DNA from: Pseudomonadota bacterium
GTDB taxonomy: Bacteria > Pseudomonadota > Alphaproteobacteria > Rhizobiales > Beijerinckiaceae
Length of the DNA: 38,989 nucleotides
Direction of reading: 5' to 3'
Assembly (NCBI GenBank): GCA_021781815.1
Contig: JAJXWB010000033.1
Span: 1-38,989, forward strand
Positions 33,294 to 38,989 of this stretch are shown here, in pieces (the stretch's first letter is position 1; each line of letters begins with the position of its first letter). The notes under the pieces were generated by a model that did no database searches, was not told the DNA's origin, and worked only from the letters and a program-made list of their open reading frames with translations. The translations under genes were made by a program, and so were the position numbers.

Positions 33294-34328
33294 ATGTCTG
33301 CGCGCGAAACGGAAAAGTCCGGAAAAGAACTGGGCCAAGCGCTTGATCCACCGAGCGAAAAGAATTTTGCTGCGCACTTGCAGTGGCATCTGCGCGTCAA
33401 TGGGACGAGACCAAGTGGGCGGCCGCATGTTCCCGGCGTTATTTGGGAAGACAAAGATTTTATCGCTGAAATAGATCGAGCTCGCGGACAACGCGTCAGG
33501 GGCGACTTGGGCAAGAATTTGCGTGGCTGGCTGAAAGGCCGCCGATGCTACAAGAGTTGGCTTCCGCTGATTGAAGAAGTCCTATTCGGTCAGAATCCGG
33601 AATACGCCACATGGCGGGTCCAGCTCCGACTTGCACACGCAGAGCGGACAATTGAGCGTGATGATCTGGAAAGAAAGACCGACGGCAAGAAAATAGCGGA
33701 AAGTAAGTCCTCTGATGTTGGTACGCAGAAGAAATTGGACCTAATTCTGGAGGCGCTGGGGCCAAGGCTCGAAGAAATCAGCCACAAGGGCATTACTGAA
33801 ACAAGCCTGCGGCTAATTGCATCGCGAATTGATTCGCAATTGCGTGAGGCATCAATCGACGAAATATTGCGATGCATCGAAAATTTCGTTACAAATGCAT
33901 TGGAGAGAGAGAAAAAGAACGCGGAGCCCTCCGTTGAATTTCCTGAGCTATCGGAATTGTGCAAAGCCGCAGACGTACTCGTCAAAACCGGGCGGCTTGA
34001 TGAGCTTTCCGGTTTCTTTGATGAGGAAATCGATAGGAGAAGAAGGACCCTTCCGAAACGTGGCGACAAGGAAATTGCCGATGAACTAGCGATAATTCAG
34101 CACGCCGCTGAATATGATTTATTGGTAGTTGACGTTCACAATGCGACTCGACATTATATCGAGTATTGTACAATTATTTTCCCAGAAGATATTGATAAGC
34201 GGATTGAGACATTGGAGCTACAATCTGAAATTTTGATACACGATGGAACGAATGAAATTGATATTGCCAAGATATTGACAGCGCTGAATTTACTAAATCA
34301 AATTAAAGATTGGGGATTATCCCCTTGA
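33294..34328 (+). pseudogene. N-terminal part of a transposon-split HTH-like/TPR protein
   Basis: 344 codons as it stands. Residues about 24-100 (FAAHLQWHLRVNGTRPSGRP, then LGKNLRGWLKGR and PLIEEVLFGQNPEYATWR) resemble an N-terminal DNA-binding-like module of large Hyphomicrobiales TPR proteins, where GTRP.G.P..PG.PW and RNWL.GR elements occur. Residues about 115-340 are helical and charged with a weak ISEASLR-like segment. The frame enters the transposon inverted repeat at 34312 and stops six codons later (34326-34328), so the last residues WGLSP are transposon-encoded. The rest of the gene resumes at 36767. It could still be made as a truncated protein. Confidence 0.8.
34304..34311. repeat. 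Left copy of 8-bp target-site duplication TAAAGATT
   Basis: TAAAGATT directly precedes the left inverted repeat and is repeated exactly after the right one at 36759-36766. Eight base pairs is the duplication length of IS1595-family elements. Confidence 0.92.
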
Positions 34329-34335
34329 GACAAGT
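34312..34335 (+). repeat. Left terminal inverted repeat of the IS1595-type element
   Basis: GGGGATTATCCCCTTGA followed by GACAAGT. It matches the complement of the right end except at positions 1, 18 and 19. It contains the premature stop TGA of the split TPR gene. Confidence 0.9.
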
Positions 34336-34375
34336 TTGACTCGCGCGGTATGACTCAATGCGATAGCTTGGCTGG

Positions 34376-34885
34376 ATGGATTTCCCCGGTCTGATTCACT
34401 GCCAGAAAGTGATTGCTAGTTTCTCCGGCTGGTCGAAGCCGGAAGAGGAAACTGGCTATATGATTTTTAGCGCCCCGCTTTCGATAGCCGGCGCTGCTGA
34501 GACGGCTTTTAACCTTCATGGCGGCTGCTACTGGCGGCATGCGGACAAAAACGTCACTTTCGAACTGGTGCTTGGGAAGACGCCAACGAGGCGGCGTGTA
34601 GTGCTGAAGCGGATCGAATGGCGGTCTCTTCAGGGCGGCCACAGCAACAAGCGGGGAAGACCGCCGGGGCTGATAAGGAGAACCGAGGCGACGCACTGCC
34701 ACGAGTTCGACCTAAATTATGTTTCCGATCTCCGACGCATGCGAGGTGGCAATTTGCCCTTTGCCGACAACATACGACCGGAAATCGAAACCTTTGAACA
34801 ACTTCGGGAATTTGTTGGCCGTCGGCTCAATATTCAGAACATCGGCGTTGTCGCGATTCCTGATTGGGAGTATGGTTTGTTCTGA
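34376..34885 (+). CDS. Transposon passenger protein 1, unknown function
   Basis: 169 residues, ATG 34376, 41 bp from the left inverted repeat, so a promoter must lie in or beyond the repeat. A mixed alpha/beta protein without signal or membrane segment. Recognisable segments are GYMIFSAPLSIAGAAETAF, TRRRVVLKRIEWRS, a His/Cys patch ATHCHEFDLNYVSDLRR, and a C-terminal half ETFEQLREFVGRRLNIQN. The layout (basic beta strands with L.RIEW, then a THxH-like strand, then a helix F..L..F) recalls small proteins of unknown function placed beside DUF1828-like genes, but I cannot name the family. Its stop overlaps the next ATG (TGATG). Confidence 0.7.
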   Translation: MDFPGLIHCQKVIASFSGWSKPEEETGYMIFSAPLSIAGAAETAFNLHGGCYWRHADKNVTFELVLGKTPTRRRVVLKRIEWRSLQGGHSNKRGRPPGLIRRTEATHCHEFDLNYVSDLRRMRGGNLPFADNIRPEIETFEQLREFVGRRLNIQNIGVVAIPDWEYGLF

Positions 34886-35643
34886 TGAGCACGCTCGGGT
34901 TTCAGACGTTTGGCAGCGGCCGTGACCCAGTTGAGGACGCGGTGAAAGAACTCGTCTCTACGAAGGAATGGGGCGGTTCGAAGTTCATTCAGATGCCCAT
35001 GTTCTTCCCTGGCGGGACGGCTGTAACCGTGTGTGTCACGCGATCCTCAAAGGGCTACGTGGTCAGCGACCACGGCTTTGCGTATCGCGAACTTGAAGCA
35101 ATTGGCGCGGAACGGTCATTTGGCGGATCGATTGCGTCTATTGCTGAGCGCCAAGGTGTCGAGAAGGACCGTCGCCGCATACTTCTGGAGGTTCCATCGG
35201 AGGACATTAGTCGTGCTATTTGCGATGTAGCGGCGGCATCTTGGTCAGTTGTTGACAAGGTCTATGCAGCCAAAGACGACGCCGAGGACGAGGACGCATT
35301 AGAGGAAGAATTGACGGCCAAGCTCATATCGCTGTTTGGCGAGCAGCGAGTGCGGGTTCGCGAAACCCTTCTAGGATCGTCTTCGACCGAATGGGGCGTG
35401 TCTGCTGTTGTTCGCGGGGAAAACGGACGGTCAGTTTTCCAAGCTGTGGGCAACAATCCGATATCGGTATATCGGGCTAACACGGCCTTTCACGACCTAG
35501 CATCTCTTGAAACGCCACCAAACTTGGTGGCAGTCGTGCGCCGGGCCGCTGAGATGGGGCCACGCCTAGGCCTACTGACTCAGGCTGGGCGTGTGATTGA
35601 AGAAGATCAGCCTGACAACGTGTTTGTTAGGATGGCGGGATGA
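34885..35643 (+). CDS. Transposon passenger protein 2, DUF1828-like
   Basis: 252 residues from ATG 34885, chosen because it overlaps the preceding stop; a further 7 codons upstream are possible. The N-terminal half FIQMPMFFPGGTAVTVCVTR then SSKGYVVSDHGFAYRELEAI has the DUF1828 form (a substrate-like strand followed by VSDxG...ELE). A long acidic helix (AAKDDAEDEDALEEELTAKL) links it to a C-terminal alpha/beta domain (EWGVSAVVRGENGRSVFQAV ... NLVAVVRRAAEMGPRLGLLT). Function is unknown; the pairing with passenger 1 suggests the two work together. No nuclease catalytic triad is evident by eye. Confidence 0.72.
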   Translation: MSTLGFQTFGSGRDPVEDAVKELVSTKEWGGSKFIQMPMFFPGGTAVTVCVTRSSKGYVVSDHGFAYRELEAIGAERSFGGSIASIAERQGVEKDRRRILLEVPSEDISRAICDVAAASWSVVDKVYAAKDDAEDEDALEEELTAKLISLFGEQRVRVRETLLGSSSTEWGVSAVVRGENGRSVFQAVGNNPISVYRANTAFHDLASLETPPNLVAVVRRAAEMGPRLGLLTQAGRVIEEDQPDNVFVRMAG

Positions 35644-35870
35644 GCGGGCTTTCCCTGTCAGAAGCGGTCAAGACAGGCCGCCTCAACGAGTTCATCGATC
35701 AGGAAGAAGCTCGCGGCGTCGGCCCTATTGACCGCGCCGCTTTCGATTCCCTAACAGCGACGCTGATCAAAGCGCCGCAATCAGAAGATCAAACATCGCA
35801 TTCCCCATCTGGCGACGGTTCGACCGGAAAGAAAATTCGCCGAGGTAGCGTTCCATATGCTGAGCGCTGA
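35640..35870 (+). CDS. Transposon passenger protein 3, small
   Basis: 76 residues, ATG overlapping the previous stop by four bases (ATGA). The N-terminal half LSEAVKTGRLNEFIDQEEAR then GVGPIDRAAFDSLTATLIKA looks like a real helical protein. The C-terminal third (PQSEDQTSHSPSGDGSTGKK) is antisense to the last 104 bases of the transposase gene and is low-complexity. Its composition is probably dictated by the opposite strand. It completes a three-gene translationally coupled operon. Confidence 0.65.
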   Translation: MSGLSLSEAVKTGRLNEFIDQEEARGVGPIDRAAFDSLTATLIKAPQSEDQTSHSPSGDGSTGKKIRRGSVPYAER

Positions 35871-36693
35871 TATGGATGTGCGTCGAGTTGATCGAGTCCT
35901 TGAAGATTTTCCAGAACGACTCGACATGGTTCGTGTGATGCGTCGCGCCATGCCTATAGTCGTAATAGGCGTAGTCCTTCGCGCCGTGCTGGACGGTCCC
36001 GTGCTTGTAACCGTCGTCGGTTAGTAAGCCATACGACATGAGTTCGTCGGTCGAGACGAGCGCCCCCTTTTCGACAGTCTCAAGCACGACGCCGCGCAGC
36101 GTCGCCTTCTTGACGTTCGGGATGACCTGAGCGGCCATACGACCGCCGCGCTCCTTGAGGCCCATGACGATCGTCTTGCCTTCGGCGCCACGTCCGCGCT
36201 TTCCAGAGCGGCGCCCTCCCACATACGCCTCGTCAAGTTCGACGTGGCCCTTGAGGATTTCGAAGCCGTCCGCCTTTTTCATCAGGTCGCGGATTTGATG
36301 GCCGATGCGCCAAGCCGTCTTGTACGTCACGCCAAGCGTGCGCTGCATTTCCTTGCCGCTCACGCCATGGCGCGTCGCGATGAAAAGGTAGATCGCATAG
36401 AACCATGTTTGCAGCGACGTGCGGCTGTCCTGAAAGATCGTCCCTGCGCAGGGGTAGACATGATCGCCACAAGCCGCGCACGCGAAAGCGCGCCGGCCGC
36501 TGATCTTGTGGAACGTCGAATCTTTGCCGCAATGGCCGCATACGTGGCGCATGCCGTAGCGGACTTCCATGACGCGGTTCAGACATGCGTCGTCATTCGG
36601 AAATTCGGCAAAAAACTCGCGAACCGAGAATGCTTGGACGGCGCTGACCTTCTGGCCGACTTTCGAAGGGCGTTTGCGCTTGCGGGTATTCAC
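35767..36693 (-). CDS. IS1595-family transposase
   Basis: 308 residues from a GTG at 36693 with AGGAGA upstream. The N-terminal zinc ribbon has cysteines at 52, 55, 72 and 75 (VCGHCG, CAACG). A helix-turn-helix-like segment reads GVSGKEMQRTLGVTYKTAWR. The IS1595/ISXO2-like catalytic domain has Asp154 (ELDEAYVGG, then a basic RRSGKRGRG loop), Asp216 (STDELMSYG) and Asn255/Glu258 (HTNHVESFWKIFK), and it ends in FSFRSNRR. It is full length and uninterrupted, so the element could still move. Confidence 0.95.
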   Translation of the reverse strand: MNTRKRKRPSKVGQKVSAVQAFSVREFFAEFPNDDACLNRVMEVRYGMRHVCGHCGKDSTFHKISGRRAFACAACGDHVYPCAGTIFQDSRTSLQTWFYAIYLFIATRHGVSGKEMQRTLGVTYKTAWRIGHQIRDLMKKADGFEILKGHVELDEAYVGGRRSGKRGRGAEGKTIVMGLKERGGRMAAQVIPNVKKATLRGVVLETVEKGALVSTDELMSYGLLTDDGYKHGTVQHGAKDYAYYDYRHGATHHTNHVESFWKIFKDSINSTHIHISAQHMERYLGEFSFRSNRRQMGNAMFDLLIAAL

Positions 36694-36734
36694 GACGGCG
36701 ATCTCCTATGCCGTCGTTTATCTCATATCAACGT

Positions 36735-36758
36735 ACTTGCGTCAAGGGGATAATCCCG
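36735..36758 (-). repeat. Right terminal inverted repeat of the IS1595-type element
   Basis: On the minus strand this begins C then GGGATTATCCCCTTGA and ends CGCAAGT. It is complementary to the left end at 21 of 24 positions and lies 41 bp upstream of the transposase GTG. Confidence 0.9.
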
Positions 36759-36766
36759 TAAAGATT
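36759..36766. repeat. Right copy of 8-bp target-site duplication TAAAGATT
   Basis: Identical to 34304-34311 and immediately follows the right inverted repeat. One copy belongs to the original gene and the other arose on insertion. Confidence 0.92.
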
Positions 36767-37872
36767 TGCGTAAGAGCCGCGGTCAGGAGCCTTTATTCGC
36801 GCACCTGTGTTTGCTGTTTGGGCGTGCGCTATGCGTGGTCTCGCGATGGGAAGCGGGTGGCAAGCGCTACGAGGAAAGTCTGGCATTTTTGCGAAGGGCC
36901 GTGTCTTTGTACGAGTCTTCGAAGGGTTCCGTCGAATATGCGTTGGCTCGGTTTCAGCTTGCTGAGACGCTACTTGTCATTGGCGAACGTAATGGCTCTC
37001 ACGCGACGCTGTTAGAGGCGAGCGATGAATATCGCGAAGCGCTGAAAGTGTTATCTCGCGAGACGCACGCTTTGGATTGGGCGATGGTTCAAAGTGGGCT
37101 TGGCGGCGCGCTAACGCAGCTCGGCAACGTTAGCCACGAGTCCAAATATTATCTTGAGGCTGTCGAATGCCTAAAGGCCGCGTTGACAGTTAGGACCCGT
37201 GATGAATTTCGACTCGATTGGACAGTGAGTCAAACAAATCTAGCAAACGCTCTCTTGAGCATTGGATTGGACGAAACGGGCACTTCGCACCTAGAGCAAG
37301 CGCGTGATGCGTACTTAACTGTGCTGGAGGTCGATTTTCAGACCGCAGCGCCGGAAATTTGGGGCGCGGCGAGGGCCGGACTTGGCGGCGCTCTGCAGTT
37401 CATTGGAGAACGGGTGGGCAGCGTCGAGCTACTCTCGGAAGCGGTCAGCGAGTATCGACTAGCGTCGGGAGTTTTCCAATTTGGTCGGGCACCGAGATAT
37501 TGGGCGCGAATCCATATAAATATCGCAAGGACCTTGATCGCCCTCAGCAAATTAGAAAATAAAGTCGGCATATGCTTCGAGGCGATCAGTATCCTGACGC
37601 CAATACAATCGATATTGACGCCGGAAACCACTCCGGTCGATTGGGTCAAACTTAACGAAACGCTGGGCGACGCGTTGTATGAAGTCGCGTTGCACGTGCG
37701 CGATGTAAGCCAAGCGCGCCTCGCCGCCTCCGCTTACAACGCAGCGCTTCATGTCCGCCGTTTCAAAAGAGTTTCTTTTAGCTTGAGTACGATCCGGGCA
37801 AGCCGTCGCCGGGCTGTAAAGCTCATCGCCACGCTGCGGCATGAACAGTCAGGTTCACGGAGCGCACAATAG
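36767..37872 (+). pseudogene. C-terminal TPR part of the transposon-split gene
   Basis: About 368 codons, in the same frame as the N-terminal half once the element and one duplication are removed: codon T(34311)+TG(36767-36768), then RKSRGQEPLF. It carries degenerate TPR-like repeats of about 45 residues with a shared pattern: LEASDEYREALKVL...DWAMVQSGLGGALTQLG, YLEAVECLKAALTV...LDWTVSQTNLANALLSIG, LEQARDAYLTVLEV...IWGAARAGLGGALQFIG. This is the W/DWA..Q..LG.AL.LGE repeat type seen in large bacterial TPR proteins. A TTG at 36766 could start translation but no ribosome site supports it. Confidence 0.8.
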
Positions 37873-37897
37873 AAATGGCGAATAATTGGTACTAGAA

Positions 37898-37919
37898 AGC
37901 CGCCGGCACGCCGGCGGCT
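37898..37919. terminator. Hairpin between convergent genes
   Basis: A perfect 9-bp stem AGCCGCCGG/CCGGCGGCT with a CACG loop. On the minus strand it is followed by TTCTAGTACC after the stem T, a weak U-tract. It lies 26 bp past the TPR gene stop and 26 bp past the stop of the leftward 84-aa gene, so it could end both transcripts. Confidence 0.6.
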
Positions 37920-37944
37920 CTGAGTCTGCCCTTGCTTCAAGCGA

Positions 37945-38199
37945 CTACCGGCGTCTAGAGCCGGACTTGGAATTGCGGTCGTCGCGCCGCTTTGGCGCGT
38001 TGTCTTCGCCGTCGCGCGGCGGGCGTAGAACGATCTTGCATTGGCCGTCCCCGTTCGGGATCGGAAGGGCCTGCAAGACGACGTTGTAGCCGTCGCCGCT
38101 CTGGTGCGGGAACGCTGCGCCGATCGGCAGCCAGAAATCGTCCTGTCCTTCGCGCTTGATAATCGTGAATGCGCGCATGGCGGGCTGTGCGGTGCTCAT
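37945..38199 (-). CDS. Small cytoplasmic protein common on integrative elements
   Basis: 84 residues, ATG 38199 with AGGAGAAG just before it. The core MRAFTIIKREGQDDFWLPIG, AAFPHQSGDGYNVVLQALPI and CKIVLRPPRDGEDN is a compact beta-rich domain I recognise as recurrent in Hyphomicrobiales accessory regions and conjugative elements; the family has no assigned function. The tail is basic and Arg/Ser-rich (RRDDRNSKSGSRRR). Confidence 0.78.
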   Translation of the reverse strand: MSTAQPAMRAFTIIKREGQDDFWLPIGAAFPHQSGDGYNVVLQALPIPNGDGQCKIVLRPPRDGEDNAPKRRDDRNSKSGSRRR

Positions 38200-38217
38200 G
38201 TGCTTCTCCTTTTGGTG

Positions 38218-38460
38218 TCAGTTGCGCAGGGCGACGGCCCTGCGGATCAGAGCAAGCGCTTCGTCGAGCGTATCGACGCGGTCCGAGCCCAATTCCATGT
38301 CGTCGAGTTCGCCATCGCTTTCGCAAATGGTCGCACGGACGCCGACATAGACGCGCCCGTCCGCCATGGGCGAGACCTCGATCGAGTAGAACTGGATTGA
38401 GGGAACGACGCTTGGCGGCGGTCCGGTCACGCCGGACGCGCAATCGTCTTCGTGCAACAT
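38218..38460 (-). CDS. Hypothetical 80-aa protein
   Basis: ATG 38460 preceded by GGAGTAGAGAG. After a variable N-terminus, the segment IQFYSIEVSPMADGRVYVGV then RATICESDGELDDMELGS and a final helix DTLDEALALIRRAVALR suggest a small alpha/beta fold. It is the first gene of a two-gene leftward unit with the 84-aa gene, 18 bp apart. No family name. The much longer frame to 38961 is spurious, since its N-terminus is encoded by the terminal repeats. Confidence 0.65.
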   Translation of the reverse strand: MLHEDDCASGVTGPPPSVVPSIQFYSIEVSPMADGRVYVGVRATICESDGELDDMELGSDRVDTLDEALALIRRAVALRN

Positions 38461-38469
38461 CTCTCTACT

Positions 38470-38518
38470 CCGTCTTGCAAGACCGACGTCCGAACACAGA
38501 CGCCGGTCAACAAGACGG
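38470..38518. repeat. Imperfect inverted repeat in the gap upstream of the 80-aa gene
   Basis: Arms CCGTCTTG (38470-38477) and CAAGACGG (38511-38518) flank inner pairs GACCG/CGGTC and ACGTC/GACG, giving a long imperfect hairpin. It lies just upstream of the leftward start at 38460 and may control it. Confidence 0.5.
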
Positions 38519-38559
38519 ATGACTGAACAAAGTGTACCGCGCGCGCGAGGGCGCGCAAG

Positions 38560-38604
38560 GCAAGGGCGTGCTCTACCCAAATTCATGCCGAAGCACGCCC
38601 TTGC
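38560..38604. repeat. Perfect 13-bp inverted repeat with 19-bp spacer
   Basis: GCAAGGGCGTGCT (38560-38572) and AGCACGCCCTTGC (38592-38604). Two different large dyads in one 200-bp divergent gap suggest binding sites for a plasmid- or island-type regulator. Confidence 0.6.
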
Positions 38605-38664
38605 ATGGACTTGCGAGTGTTGAGGAGTCGAAGCTGGCGGCCTGACTGCGAATGGAGGCCGCAC

Positions 38665-38928
38665 ATGTATCCGAATGGTTATGTCGTCTGGACCGTCGGT
38701 CCAAACCCGGAAGGTCTGCCGCCAGAGGCGATCTTGTTCCTGATCTTCGCGCTGCTCCTGATATCCGGCCTCGTCACATTCATCATCGGCCTCGCCCAGA
38801 AGGAACGGGCTCGCCAGCAATACGCTGCTTATCTGGCGCAATCTCACCTTCCCGCTGAGATAGCGTGCGAATTCCGACGCATTCCGGCCGGGGATTCCGA
38901 TTTGATGCCGGCCGGCGTTCCGATTTGA
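38665..38928 (+). CDS. Small single-span membrane protein with a transposon-encoded tail
   Basis: 87 residues from ATG 38665 with GGAGG nine bases upstream. A short exposed N-terminus (MYPNGYVVWTVGPNPEGLPP) is followed by one membrane helix (about 22-44, AILFLIFALLLISGLVTFII) and a charged cytoplasmic tail KERARQQYAAYLAQ. From about residue 69 on, codons lie in the tandem terminal repeats, and the stop sits in the third repeat. The natural C-terminus has probably been lost to the insertion. Confidence 0.6.
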   Translation: MYPNGYVVWTVGPNPEGLPPEAILFLIFALLLISGLVTFIIGLAQKERARQQYAAYLAQSHLPAEIACEFRRIPAGDSDLMPAGVPI

Positions 38929-38989
38929 TTCCGGCCACCATTCCGAGATGAAGCCGGCCACCTGAGGTCGGTTCGGGCGGCCCCTACGC
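38871..38989. mobile_element. Terminus of a probable IS21-family element: four 23-bp tandem repeats
   Basis: Units start at 38871, 38894, 38917 and 38940, exactly 23 bp apart, with consensus ATTCCGATTTGATGCCGGCC. Multiple spaced repeats at the ends are a hallmark of IS21-family elements, where they bind the IstA transposase. Similar ATTCCGATTTGAAGCCGGCC repeats are common in Hyphomicrobiales. The istA/istB genes would lie beyond the right edge. Confidence 0.7.

Larger units (their letters stand above)
34312..36758. mobile_element. Complete IS1595-family transposon with three passenger genes (2447 bp)
   Basis: It is bounded by 24-bp terminal inverted repeats matching at 21 of 24 positions (core GGGATTATCCCCTTGA) and by an exact 8-bp duplication. 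The transposase (35767-36693, leftward) is intact with zinc ribbon and DDE-type motifs. Between it and the left end lies a rightward operon of three overlapping genes. Passenger genes are known in the ISNwi1/ISNha5-type subgroups of this family. Insertion split a TPR gene. All features suggest a recent, potentially active insertion. Confidence 0.93.
31476..38989. mobile_element. Integrated genomic island (right end outside the window)
   Basis: It starts at a 3'-half tRNA-Val duplicate, followed at once by a tyrosine integrase and an excisionase-like gene. Inside are a disrupted cargo gene, an IS1595-type transposon, small proteins of integrative-element type, and an IS21-like terminus. From 33294 to 37872 the DNA is clearly more AT-rich than the core genome to the left. 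The right boundary, predicted to be an intact tRNA-Val(CAC), is not in the window. The extent is inference; the left end is directly seen. Confidence 0.75.

Noticed and set aside
36766-37872. Independent TPR gene starting at TTG 36766
   Set aside because: No ribosome site, and the frame joins exactly to the upstream half when the transposon is removed, so it is better read as the C-terminal part of a split gene.
38218-38961. 247-codon minus-strand frame
   Set aside because: Its N-terminal two thirds read antisense through the membrane-protein gene and the tandem terminal repeats; only the last 80 codons have a good start and ribosome site.
1-38989. CRISPR arrays, rRNA genes and cobalamin riboswitches
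   Set aside because: No regularly spaced direct repeats of CRISPR type, no rRNA-like sequence and no B12-box-like element were seen on reading; the only regular repeats are the contiguous 23-bp units at the right edge.

Overview
The window is about 39 kb of GC-rich chromosomal DNA, best explained as an alphaproteobacterium of the Hyphomicrobiales (Rhizobiales) type. The evidence is the codon usage, the PleC-like kinase, the small DUF1289 and Gly-rich secreted proteins, and the family flavour of the mobile genes. A more precise placement, such as a Methylocystis/Beijerinckiaceae-like methylotroph, would be a guess. Positions 1 to about 31475 look like ordinary core genome. Positions from 31476 to the right edge are an integrated island with its own nested transposons.

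Core part, left to right. A heavy-metal RND efflux cluster (437-7141) has an outer-membrane factor read leftward and, divergently, a membrane fusion protein and a CzcA/CusA-type pump. It ends with a PII-like signalling protein that keeps the T-loop tyrosine but has lost several ATP-contacting residues. Then come small membrane/hypothetical proteins and a slipin; dusA with a PaaI-type thioesterase; a leftward run DUF1289-cobS-mrp; a Gly-rich secreted protein; a 3-hydroxyisobutyrate-dehydrogenase-like enzyme; a uracil-DNA-glycosylase-like protein; a GST; a PleC-like histidine kinase; and an epoxide-hydrolase-like protein. A leftward block follows: moaA, then livK-livH-livM-livG-livF (branched-chain amino-acid type ABC importer), then cobT. 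Next are a DUF971 protein, a periplasmic L,D-transpeptidase with a clear terminator, an acyl-CoA ligase, and an EnvZ/OmpR-like two-component pair whose kinase has an H-box proline-to-isoleucine change.

Island part. At 31476-31525 lies only the 3' half of a tRNA-Val(CAC) gene, directly followed by a tyrosine integrase and an excisionase-like gene. This is the footprint of tRNA-targeted integration. Repeated nonamers and nested inverted repeats flank int/xis. The main cargo gene is a helical/HTH-like plus TPR protein. It is split by a complete 2447-bp IS1595-family transposon (34312-36758) with matching terminal inverted repeats and an exact 8-bp target duplication (TAAAGATT). Removing the transposon and one duplication restores a single continuous reading frame of about 707 codons. 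The transposon carries a tightly coupled three-gene passenger operon of unknown function convergent with its transposase. The island continues with small proteins of a type common on integrative elements. The window ends in four 23-bp tandem repeats that look like the terminus of an IS21-family element whose genes would lie beyond the window.

The most interesting items are the reconstructable split TPR gene and its passenger-carrying transposon, the degenerate PII protein attached to a metal pump, and the int/xis regulatory repeat array.
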